DNA of 64,000 nt from Bordetella petrii (GTDB taxonomy: Bacteria; Pseudomonadota; Gammaproteobacteria; Burkholderiales; Burkholderiaceae_B): contig NC_010170.1 of the NCBI RefSeq assembly GCF_000067205.1, positions 1,674,001 through 1,738,000 on the forward strand, in the 5' to 3' direction. The position numbers and the translations under genes are program-made. Positions 44,823 to 52,163 of the stretch are shown here, in pieces. Each line of letters begins with the position of its first letter. Positions within the stretch are counted from its first letter, which is position 1. The notes beneath the pieces are model-generated. The model was not told where the DNA came from and searched no databases. It worked only from the letters and a program-made list of their open reading frames with translations.

Positions 44823-45685
44823 TGAATTCAAACCTGTTGAAAGACAAGCTGGCCGCCGGCGGCGCCGTGCTGGCCCCCGGCATCTACGACGCGTTGTCGG
44901 CCCTGATCGCCGAACAGGCCGGGTTCGACGCGCTGTACCTGTCGGGCGCGTCCATCGCCTATGCCCGGCTGGGCCGGTCCGACGTCGGCCTCACCACTTA
45001 CACCGAGGTCGAAGACGTGCTGGCGCGCATTACCGAAAGGGTGCGCTGCCCGGTCATCGTCGATGGCGACACCGGCTTTGGCAACGCCCTGAATGTGCAG
45101 CGCACGGTGCGCGGCTTCGAGCGCGCGGGCGCCGCCATGATCCAGCTGGAAGACCAGGGTTTTCCCAAGCGCTGCGGCCACCTGGCCGGCAAGTCGCTGG
45201 TGCCCGCCGAAGAAATGTGCGGCAAGCTGCGCGCCGCGCTGGACGCGCGCGCCAGCGACGCCACGCTGATCCTGGCGCGCACCGACGCCGTGGCGGTCGA
45301 GGGCCTGGACGCCGCTTTCGAGCGCGCCGAGCGCTATCTGGAATGCGGGGTCGATGCCATTTTCATCGAGGCCCTGCGCTCGCCCGCGCAACTGGATGCC
45401 GCCTGCGCGCGTTTCGCCGCGCGCGTGCCGCTGCTGGCCAACATGGTAGAAGGCGGCCAGACGCCTATCGAAAGCGCCGAGGCGCTGGCCGCGCGAGGCT
45501 TTCGCATTGTCATCTTCCCGGGCGGCACGGCGCGCGCCGTGGCCCACGCGCTGCAGGCCTACTATGGCAGCCTGCGGCAGCATGGCACCACTGCGCCGTG
45601 GCGTGATCGCATGCTCGATTTCGACCAGCTCAATGCGCTGATAGGCACGCCGGCCCTCATGGACGAGGCAAGCCGCTACGGCTAG
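44822..45685 (+). CDS. Isocitrate lyase/PEP mutase-family lyase (2,3-dimethylmalate lyase-like)
   Basis: A 287-residue TIM-barrel enzyme. DGDTGFGNALNV (Asp81, Asp83) binds magnesium, Glu110 is in MIQLEDQGFP, and KRCGHLAG carries Cys118, the general acid of C-C lyases; this Cys separates lyases from PEP mutases. Homologues cleave methylisocitrate, dimethylmalate or oxaloacetate-type substrates to pyruvate or glyoxylate plus a second acid. Its coupling to a LeuCD-like hydratase suggests a hydrate-then-cleave route. The gene is followed by a hairpin at 45720. Confidence 0.93.
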   Translation: MNSNLLKDKLAAGGAVLAPGIYDALSALIAEQAGFDALYLSGASIAYARLGRSDVGLTTYTEVEDVLARITERVRCPVIVDGDTGFGNALNVQRTVRGFERAGAAMIQLEDQGFPKRCGHLAGKSLVPAEEMCGKLRAALDARASDATLILARTDAVAVEGLDAAFERAERYLECGVDAIFIEALRSPAQLDAACARFAARVPLLANMVEGGQTPIESAEALAARGFRIVIFPGGTARAVAHALQAYYGSLRQHGTTAPWRDRMLDFDQLNALIGTPALMDEASRYG

Positions 45686-45719
45686 CGGGCGCGGGCGATG
45701 GGGTGTCAGAAGTTTGTCA

Positions 45720-45735
45720 GGTAGCTAAAGCTACC
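45720..45735 (+). terminator. Possible terminator hairpin after the lyase operon
   Basis: GGTAGCT-AA-AGCTACC is a perfect 7-bp stem 34 bp past the lyase stop, followed by CTTGAATCCCTTTTG, a weak pyrimidine tract. Confidence 0.5.
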
Positions 45736-45767
45736 CTTGAATCCCTTTTGTTCCTCAGGCCACCCCT

Positions 45768-46340
45768 ATGTCCCACGTCCGCCTTGACGGCTCCGCTTCT
45801 GCCTACGATCGCACCACCATTGCCCTGCACTGGCTGACCGCGCTGCTGGTGGTCGTGTTGTTCGTGCTCGCGCAGGTGTGGGAATCCATGCCCCACGGCA
45901 CGCCCGTGCGCAAGTCGTTGCAGGGTTTGCATGTGTCGCTCGGCCTGCTGCTGACCGCGATCATTGCATGGCGCCTCGTGTGGCGCGCCACCGGGGGCAG
46001 GCGGCTACCCCCGGCTTCGCAGGGCGCGCTGCAGGCGACTGCCAAAGGCGTGCACTATGCGCTGTACCTGCTGCTGGTGGCCCAGATCGTGCTGGGCTTC
46101 CTGTTCCGCTGGGCGCAGGGCGAACCCTTCACGTTCTTCGGATGGTTTTCGGTCCCGAAGCTGCTGCCGTTGACCCGCGACCAACGGCATTTTTTCGGCG
46201 ACCTGCACAATATCGTGGCGTGGGTAATTGTCGTGCTGGCCGGCCTGCACGCGCTGGCGGCCTTGTGGCATCACTATGTGCGGCGCGACGGCCTGTTGCG
46301 CCGCATGGCCGGCTGTAATCGGGCAAACCGGCTGAGCTAG
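45768..46340 (+). CDS. Cytochrome b561 family protein
   Basis: A 190-residue four-helix membrane haem protein. Candidate haem ligands are His in IALHWLTALLVV, GLHVSLGLLL, GVHYALYLLL and GDLHNIVAWVIVVLAGLHAL. It starts MSHVRLDGSASAYDRTT, similar to the relative at 19002 but not identical, so the genome has at least two b561 proteins. It faces the MFS gene convergently with a gap of 22 bp. Confidence 0.9.
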   Translation: MSHVRLDGSASAYDRTTIALHWLTALLVVVLFVLAQVWESMPHGTPVRKSLQGLHVSLGLLLTAIIAWRLVWRATGGRRLPPASQGALQATAKGVHYALYLLLVAQIVLGFLFRWAQGEPFTFFGWFSVPKLLPLTRDQRHFFGDLHNIVAWVIVVLAGLHALAALWHHYVRRDGLLRRMAGCNRANRLS

Positions 46341-46362
46341 CGGCGCGGCCCGCCGGCGGCGC

Positions 46363-47568
46363 CTAAGCGCCCTTGCCTCCGGCCGGCGCATTGCCGCGCG
46401 GCAACCAGCGCCAGAACACTGCCGCGCCCGCCAGGCCGAACGTCCCCATGGCGGCCACCGCGGCGGCCAGTGACACCAGCGCGGTAATGGCCGACAACAC
46501 GACGGGCCCAAGGCTGCTGCCCAGGTCGGACACCAGCCGCCAGATTCCCAGGAACTCGGTGCGACCCGTCGACGGCGCGGCATCCGCGCCCAGCGTCATG
46601 ACAATGCCCGAGCCTATGCCATTGCCCATGCCCAGCATCATCGACACAATCAGGAAACCGATCACGCCGCTGGTGAGCGACGTGCCGATCAGGGCAAAAC
46701 CCATCAGCAAGGTAGAGGGCACGGCCACCCACAGCCGGCCGCGGCGGTCCATCAGCGTGCCGGCCGGGTAGAACACCGACATATCAATGGCCGCCACCAA
46801 CCCGTAGATGATGGATGTGGTGGTGGGATTGATGCCCAGGTGATCCGCCCAGAGCGGAATGACCACCTGGCGCGAGGCGCGCACCGCGCTGACCAGCAGT
46901 ATTCCCAACCCCAGCGTCAGGAACACGCGCCGGTGAGTGCGGGCCACGTCCAGCACGCGCGGCTTGGCCTGCACGGCAGCATCGCGGCGTTCAGGCGGCG
47001 TCATGTCGGGGGCCAGGTGGGCGATCAGGCCGGCGCCGGCCATCGCCACCGCCGCCACCCAGTACGCGCCCTGCAGGCCCATGAAGTGAATCAGCGCCGC
47101 CCCGGCGAACGGCCCCACGAACACTCCGATCCGCATGGTGCCGGCCAGCGTAGACAGGGCGCGGGCGCGCATGTACGCCGGCACGGCGTCGATCATGTAG
47201 GTCTGGCGCGCGAGCATGAACACCGACGAGGCCATGCCGATCAGGAACACGCCCACCGCCAGCACCGCCGCGTGGCCGGCGAAAATGCACAGCAGCAGCG
47301 CAAGCACGCTGAGCGCCGCGGCGCCCATCATCGATAGCCGCTCGCCGTAGCGCGAGGTGATCATTGCCGCCGGAATATTGCTGACCAGCGACCCGATGCC
47401 GATCAGCGCCACGATCAGGCCCGAGGTCGCTACCGAGGCGTCCAGCTCGCGCGCGCTCAATGCCACTACGGGCAGGATCGCGCCGTTGCTGATGCCATAC
47501 AGAATCGAGGGCCCGAATGCGGGAACGGCTATTTTCTTGAAACTGAAGGGGGCGTCGCGGTTCGACAC
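46363..47568 (-). CDS. MFS transporter
   Basis: A 401-residue inner-membrane transporter with about twelve helices. The loop between helices 2 and 3 is ITSRYGERLSMMGAA, the equivalent of the MFS GxLaDrxGrr motif; the second half repeats this as GTLMDRRGRLWVAVPS. Substrate is unknown; such 400-residue members are often drug or metabolite exporters. Divergent from the lipid kinase gene 87 bp away. Confidence 0.92.
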   Translation of the reverse strand: MSNRDAPFSFKKIAVPAFGPSILYGISNGAILPVVALSARELDASVATSGLIVALIGIGSLVSNIPAAMITSRYGERLSMMGAAALSVLALLLCIFAGHAAVLAVGVFLIGMASSVFMLARQTYMIDAVPAYMRARALSTLAGTMRIGVFVGPFAGAALIHFMGLQGAYWVAAVAMAGAGLIAHLAPDMTPPERRDAAVQAKPRVLDVARTHRRVFLTLGLGILLVSAVRASRQVVIPLWADHLGINPTTTSIIYGLVAAIDMSVFYPAGTLMDRRGRLWVAVPSTLLMGFALIGTSLTSGVIGFLIVSMMLGMGNGIGSGIVMTLGADAAPSTGRTEFLGIWRLVSDLGSSLGPVVLSAITALVSLAAAVAAMGTFGLAGAAVFWRWLPRGNAPAGGKGA

Positions 47569-47655
47569 GGTGACGATGCGCGGAGAAATGAGGCAAGGCC
47601 GCTATTCTAGCCGCCATGGCTTGCCGGCTGGTCGCCTACAGGCTATCTTCAAGGC

Positions 47656-48609
47656 ATGGCGCCTTCTGATCCCACCGGCCAGGCTCCGTTCTTCATCGTG
47701 CAGAACACGGGTTCGGGCCGCGACAATGCGCAGGACGTCCAGGCCACTATCCGGCAGGTGCTCGATGCGGCGGGCCGCCGTCACGAATTCATCGCTGTCG
47801 ACGACGGCAGGCAACTGACGGCTGCCGCGCAAACCGCGGTCGAGCGCGCCCGCCGGCACGACGGCATTGTGGTTGCCGCCGGGGGCGATGGCACGCTCAG
47901 CGCCGTCGCCCAGGTGGTATTGGGCACGGGCCTGCCATTCGGCATTCTGCCGCAGGGCACCTTCAACTACTTCGGCCGGGCCTATGGCATCGCCCAGGAC
48001 ACCGAACTGGCCACCCGCTGCCTGCTGGCGGCGCAGCCCGAGCCGGTGCAGGTGGGGCTGGTCAACGGCCGGATCTTCCTGATCAACGCCAGCCTGGGCC
48101 TGTACCCGCAATTGCTCGAAGACCGCGAGGCGTACAAGCGGCGCTACGGCCGCAGCCGCTCGGTGGCGCTGTGGTCGGCGCTGGTGACCATGGCGCGGGC
48201 GCACCGCCAACTGGCGGTGCAGCTCGAGCACGCGGGGCAGTCCCGCACGCTGCGCACCCCGACCATCGTGGTGGGCAACAACGCCTTGCAACTGGAGCAG
48301 ATCGGCATCGCCGAGGCGGACGAACTACAGCGCGGCCGCCTGGTGGCCATGGGCGTCAAGCCGGTTGGCACGCTGGCCATGTACGGTTTGGTGCTGCGCG
48401 GCTGGCTCAGCCGGCTGGGTGACGCCGAGCACGTCTTCAGCTTCGGTTTCGACCGCCTGACCGTGCGCATCGGACGATCGCGGCGGCGCGTCAAGGTCGC
48501 GATGGACGGCGAAATCCACTGGCTGGACACGCCGCTCGAATTCACCGTGTCGCCGCAGCCCCTGTTGTTGCTGGTGCCGCCCGAGGCGCAGCGCGCGGAA
48601 CCTGCATGA
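47656..48609 (+). CDS. Diacylglycerol kinase family lipid kinase
   Basis: A 317-residue ATP-dependent lipid kinase of the DagK/YegS type. AAGGDGTLSAVAQ is the GGDGT nucleotide-binding loop, followed by GILPQGTFNYFGRAYG, a variant of the GTxNDFAR motif with Tyr-Phe in place of Asp-Phe. A beta-sandwich C-terminal domain follows (VAMDGEIHWLDTPLEF). Substrate could be diacylglycerol, ceramide or another lipid alcohol. It overlaps the phosphoesterase by 4 nt, and a PAP2 gene follows, so the three probably act on one lipid phosphate. Confidence 0.9.
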   Translation: MAPSDPTGQAPFFIVQNTGSGRDNAQDVQATIRQVLDAAGRRHEFIAVDDGRQLTAAAQTAVERARRHDGIVVAAGGDGTLSAVAQVVLGTGLPFGILPQGTFNYFGRAYGIAQDTELATRCLLAAQPEPVQVGLVNGRIFLINASLGLYPQLLEDREAYKRRYGRSRSVALWSALVTMARAHRQLAVQLEHAGQSRTLRTPTIVVGNNALQLEQIGIAEADELQRGRLVAMGVKPVGTLAMYGLVLRGWLSRLGDAEHVFSFGFDRLTVRIGRSRRRVKVAMDGEIHWLDTPLEFTVSPQPLLLLVPPEAQRAEPA

Positions 48610-49418
48610 CACGGATCCTGCATCTTTCCGATACGCACTTTGGCACCGAGCGCGAGCCGGTGGTGCAGGCGCTGCTGGCGCTGTCCGACGCGCTGCAGCC
48701 CGACCTGGTGCTGCTGGGCGGCGACATCACGCAGCGCGCCCGGCGTAGTCAGTTCGCGGCGGCCCGTCGTTTTGTGCAGGCTTTGCAACGCCCCGTCCTG
48801 GCGGTGCCGGGCAACCATGACATTCCGCTGTTCAATCTGGCCGCCCGCCTGTTCGACCCATACGGCGGCTATCGGCGTGCATTGGGCGCCGTGCTCGAAC
48901 CCGTGGTCGAGACCGACGGCTTGCTTGCCATCGGCGTGAATTCCACCCGCCCGGGCCGCCACAAGAACGGCCAGGTATCCGCCGCGCAGGTGGTGCGGGT
49001 GGCTCAGCGGCTGCGCGAGGCCGGGCCCGGCCGGCTGCGGGTGGTGCTGCTGCATCACCCGGTGCGCGCCGCCGTCGAAAGCGACCACGCCAATCTGCTG
49101 ATCGGCCGCGACCTGGCCGTGCCGGCCTGGGTCGACGCGGGCGTGGACATCATCCTGGGCGGCCACATCCACCTGCCGTACATCCTGCCCATCCACGGCG
49201 CGGCCGGGCCGGCGCCGCGCCAGGCCTGGACCGTCCAGGCCGGCACCGCGGTCTCGCACCGGGTGCGCGGCGGTATTTCGAATTCGGTCAATGTCATCGA
49301 CCATATGCCCGATAATGAGCGGCATCGATGTTCCGTCCAGCGCTGGGACTATCAGGCCGAGGCCGGCGAATTCCGCGCCCAGGGCACCCAGATGCTGGCG
49401 CTGCATCGCGGCATCTAG
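48606..49418 (+). CDS. Metallophosphoesterase
   Basis: A 270-residue calcineurin-like phosphoesterase. All metal motifs are seen: LHLSDTHFG (Asp, His), LGGDITQRA (Asp), PGNHDIPL (Asn, His), LLHHPV (His) and LGGHIHLPY (two His). This is the class III nucleotide or phospholipid-diesterase layout (similar to CpdA and YkuE-like enzymes). No signal peptide. Coupled to the lipid kinase gene upstream by a 4-nt overlap. Confidence 0.93.
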   Translation: MTRILHLSDTHFGTEREPVVQALLALSDALQPDLVLLGGDITQRARRSQFAAARRFVQALQRPVLAVPGNHDIPLFNLAARLFDPYGGYRRALGAVLEPVVETDGLLAIGVNSTRPGRHKNGQVSAAQVVRVAQRLREAGPGRLRVVLLHHPVRAAVESDHANLLIGRDLAVPAWVDAGVDIILGGHIHLPYILPIHGAAGPAPRQAWTVQAGTAVSHRVRGGISNSVNVIDHMPDNERHRCSVQRWDYQAEAGEFRAQGTQMLALHRGI

Positions 49419-49441
49419 CCGCGCTTACCGCAAGCTGCTCC

Positions 49442-50194
49442 ATGGAAGCTTCCACCGCCTGGGTTGCCGCCCATCCGCTCCTGATATTCCTGGCCGTGCC
49501 CGCGGCGGCGGGGCTGTGCGCCTGGCTGCTGGGGCGCCGCTACGGACGGCCGTCGGCCGCTCAACCGGCCTGGGTGTGCTGGGGCGTGGCGGCGGGGGCC
49601 GGGCTGGTGTTCCTGGTGCTGGCCGTGGCCATGAGCCTGCGCGCCGGCCTGGTCGACCTGGACAACGCCCTGGCGGCGGCGCTCAGCCTGTCCATGCCGC
49701 CGTCACTGCTGTGGCTGCTGTCCTGGTTCACCTACCTGGGCGACCGCAACCTGCTGACGGTGATCGCCGTGGGCATGACGGCAGGCCTGCTATGGCGGCG
49801 CCAGTGGCGCGTGGCGCTGGCCTGCGCCATCGTCACCGCCGGCGCCGGCTCGCTCAACCAGGTGCTCAAGCACTTGTTCCAGCGGGTGCGCCCCGAACAT
49901 GTGCATGGCTATGTCGAGGCCGACGGCTGGAGCTTCCCCAGTGGGCATGCCTCGGCCGCCCTGGCTGTCTACGGCTTCGCCTGCTACCTGGTGCTGCGTG
50001 CCACGCCGGCCCGGTGGCACCCCTATTGCCTGGCCGGGGCCGCGGCGTTGATCACCGCCATCGGCGTCAGCCGGGTGTTGCTGCAGGTGCATTTTCTCAG
50101 TGACGTGCTGGCCGGCTTCGCGCTCAGCCTGACCTGGCTGGCGCTGTGCCTGGCCGGCGCCGAGCGGGTGCGCGCCTTCAGGCGGCGCACATAG
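49442..50194 (+). CDS. PAP2 family lipid phosphatase
   Basis: A 250-residue membrane phosphatase with about six helices. The three PAP2 motifs are KHLFQRVRPEH, SFPSGHASAAL and RVLLQVHFLSDVLAG, with catalytic His in the last two. It would dephosphorylate phosphatidic acid, undecaprenyl pyrophosphate or a similar lipid on the periplasmic side. The end overlaps convergently by 17 bp with the gene on the minus strand at 50178. It follows the lipid kinase and metallophosphoesterase. Confidence 0.93.
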   Translation: MEASTAWVAAHPLLIFLAVPAAAGLCAWLLGRRYGRPSAAQPAWVCWGVAAGAGLVFLVLAVAMSLRAGLVDLDNALAAALSLSMPPSLLWLLSWFTYLGDRNLLTVIAVGMTAGLLWRRQWRVALACAIVTAGAGSLNQVLKHLFQRVRPEHVHGYVEADGWSFPSGHASAALAVYGFACYLVLRATPARWHPYCLAGAAALITAIGVSRVLLQVHFLSDVLAGFALSLTWLALCLAGAERVRAFRRRT

Positions 50195-50648
50195 CCCGCA
50201 GCAGCGCCTGCATGCCGGCCGCGTCGAAGTGCTCGCGCAGGTTCGCCAGGGCGGGGTCGCTCGCGCCGGCGACGTACCTGGCCCCGGCCGCCTCCACCGC
50301 GCGGCGCAGCGCGCCCGCCGGCCCGTCATCGGGCAGGGGGCGCAAGTTCCAGATCAGCTTGCCGCGGATGTCGGCCCCCACCTTGCCATCGCTGAAGCGT
50401 TCCAGGGTGCGGTCGATCTCGCGTTCGCCGGGCAGGGCCAGCAGCACCAGGTCGGATTCGCGCAGGGCCTCTTGCGCCGACGCGGCCAGCGTGGCGCTGC
50501 CGCGCCAGGGCTCGCATTGCGCCGGGTCTTTGTCGAATACCGTCAGCGCCAGGGTGGGCGGCCCGGCCGCCAGCAGTTGGCGGGCCGCCTCGGCGCCGAC
50601 CGTGCCCAGGCCGATGATGCCCACGCGCCAGGCCGCCGGCCCGTTCAT
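50178..50648 (-). CDS. Short Rossmann-fold protein, N-terminal domain of the 6PGDH/HIBADH type only
   Basis: A 156-residue protein starting MNGPAAWRVGIIGLGTVGAE, a clear NAD(P)-binding Rossmann motif, with DLVLLALPGEREIDRTLERF matching the N-terminal domain of hydroxyisobutyrate dehydrogenases. The C-terminal helical domain with the catalytic Lys is missing, so it is about half the usual size. It may be a binding or regulatory protein or a decaying gene; the reading frame itself is intact. The start overlaps the PaaI thioesterase end by 4 nt, and its own end overlaps the PAP2 gene convergently. Confidence 0.75.
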   Translation of the reverse strand: MNGPAAWRVGIIGLGTVGAEAARQLLAAGPPTLALTVFDKDPAQCEPWRGSATLAASAQEALRESDLVLLALPGEREIDRTLERFSDGKVGADIRGKLIWNLRPLPDDGPAGALRRAVEAAGARYVAGASDPALANLREHFDAAGMQALLRAMCAA

Positions 50649-51076
50649 GGTGCGGGCACCGACCAGGTGCTGACGATATGGGCTACCGGTTCCGACGCAT
50701 GTTCGCCATGCAGCATCACTTCGCCGGCCGCCAGGCGGCCGGTCTTCAGCAGCCGTGCCTCGGCCACCACGGCGCCGGCCGGGCTCTTGCGCAGGAAGTT
50801 GATGGTCAGGCTGGCGGTGACCGCGCCCGCCTGCCCGGTGGCGCCCACCACCGCGGCATACAACGCCAGGTCGGCCAGCCCCATCAGCATGGGGCCCGCC
50901 ACGATGCCGCCCAGGCGTTGGTGCGCCGCCCGGGCCGGTAGTATGGCCCGCGCCGTGCCGTGGCCGATGTCGGTAATCTGCACGCCCAGCACCTCGGCAA
51001 ACGGATGCTGCTCGGCCAGCAGGCGGTGGAAATCCGCCACGCTGATACGCGGTGGGGCAGAAGATAGGGGCGTCAT
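50645..51076 (-). CDS. PaaI family thioesterase (hotdog fold)
   Basis: A 143-residue hotdog-fold protein. HQRLGGIVAGPMLMGLADLALYAAV is the PaaI-type active-site helix, with Asp in the GLADLAL segment corresponding to the catalytic position; SLTINFLRKSPAGAVVAEARLL follows. PaaI-like enzymes hydrolyse acyl-CoA thioesters. It is co-oriented with, and 1 bp from, the TetR gene upstream, so the two likely form one unit with the short Rossmann protein. Confidence 0.9.
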   Translation of the reverse strand: MTPLSSAPPRISVADFHRLLAEQHPFAEVLGVQITDIGHGTARAILPARAAHQRLGGIVAGPMLMGLADLALYAAVVGATGQAGAVTASLTINFLRKSPAGAVVAEARLLKTGRLAAGEVMLHGEHASEPVAHIVSTWSVPAP

Positions 51077-51077
51077 G

Positions 51078-51683
51078 TCAGCGTTGCTCCAGGGTTGCGC
51101 AATAGCGTTCCAGCAGGCCGGCGGCCTGCTGGTCCAGTGACTTGAGCCGGCGGGTGTGGAACAGCAGCAGCAGGCCCATCAAATAGGTGAACACCTGCAT
51201 CTGCTCGACCGCCACCATCTCGTCCGGCCAGGGCTTGGCCGCGCGCAGGCCCCGGCCCAACAGGTCCACACAGCCGCGCAACCGGGCATTCAGGCGGTCG
51301 TCGGCCTCGCGGCCCAGGCCGCGCGGCCCCAGGCCCTGGAACAGGTACATCCCCAGCGAAAATTCGGTGGCCCGCTCGGCGTAATACCCGAAGAACGCCT
51401 CGATCACGCGCCGCGCCGCCCCGCCGCCGCCTTGCGCCAGGGCGCTTGCCAGCCGGTCGCGCAGGCGTTCCAGCGAAGCCTCCAGCAATTCGGCATAAAT
51501 GGCCTCCTTGCCGCCGAACCAGGGGTAGATGGCGCCGGTGGTGCAGCCTGCCTCCTTGGCAATGGCCCGCACCGTGGTTTTCTCCAGCCCGTCGCGCTCG
51601 AACACGCGCTGCGCGGCGTCCAGGATCAGCTGGCGGCGCAGGGCCGTCAGGCGCTGGGCATGGGTGGGCAGGGCGGTATCCAT
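51078..51683 (-). CDS. TetR family transcriptional regulator
   Basis: A 201-residue regulator started at ATG 51683; an in-frame GTG at 51704 would add seven residues. The helix-turn-helix is TVRAIAKEAGCTTGAIYPWF followed by GGKEAIYAELLEA. The remaining helices form a ligand-binding domain with a long hydrophobic pocket region (VFTYLMGLLLLFH). It heads a three-gene unit with PaaI thioesterase, so the ligand may be a fatty or aromatic acyl-CoA. A perfect palindromic operator lies 73 bp upstream. Confidence 0.92.
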   Translation of the reverse strand: MDTALPTHAQRLTALRRQLILDAAQRVFERDGLEKTTVRAIAKEAGCTTGAIYPWFGGKEAIYAELLEASLERLRDRLASALAQGGGGAARRVIEAFFGYYAERATEFSLGMYLFQGLGPRGLGREADDRLNARLRGCVDLLGRGLRAAKPWPDEMVAVEQMQVFTYLMGLLLLFHTRRLKSLDQQAAGLLERYCATLEQR

Positions 51684-51755
51684 GACAGGGACGGTTTCAC
51701 TCACGGTGTCTCGGCGCAGCAGCGGGGCATCAGGGAGGATAGCAGTGCTTTGATT

Positions 51756-51772
51756 TAATAACGTTGTTATTA
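51756..51772. promoter_or_regulatory. Palindromic TetR operator
   Basis: TAATAAC-GTT-GTTATTA is a perfect 7-bp inverted repeat with a 3-nt centre, typical of TetR family operators, 73 bp before the TetR start. It lies in a short AT-rich stretch in an otherwise GC-rich area. Confidence 0.65.
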
Positions 51773-51985
51773 GAAGTGCAAGCCAGGCCACCCGACAGGG
51801 TCCAGCCCCGGGGGAGGAAACATGTTTCGGCTCTGTGCCGGCCTGTATCCAGGATTGTTTCGCGTTACCAAAGTAATGCGCCTGGCAGGCGGCCAAATGC
51901 CGCCTCATCGGGCAGGAAACGGCGCGGATATTGGCTTGAGCCGGTGTTTAGGGTTAACACCAATGCGGTTCTGGCCGGAGACGCC

Positions 51986-52009
51986 GGATGTTGCAATATC
52001 CCAACATCC
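51986..52009. repeat. Inverted repeat upstream of the porin gene
   Basis: GGATGTTG and CAACATCC form a perfect 8-bp inverted repeat around 8 nt (CAATATCC), about 155 bp before the porin ATG. It could be an operator or an mRNA leader hairpin. Confidence 0.45.
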
Positions 52010-52163
52010 CTGGCGCGCAACCGGCACTTTTGTGATGCCGACCGTAGCCAGTCCCAGCGATTTTTGATGCAATAGCGTCAACTTCCCTTCGCGGAGTTAG
52101 GGGGGCGGCAGGCTGACGCAAGCATTGCTGCTCTTGTCACTCAAATCAACGGAGATTTCTTAA

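Larger units (their letters stand above)
51684..52163. other. 480-bp region between the TetR and porin genes
   Basis: Contains the TetR-type operator (51756-51772), an 81-codon open frame at 51822-52067 that has a perfect GGAGG ribosome site but no recognisable product, and an 8-bp inverted repeat at 51986-52009. The 200 bp before the porin probably contain its promoter; no clear -35/-10 pair was found by eye. Confidence 0.5.
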
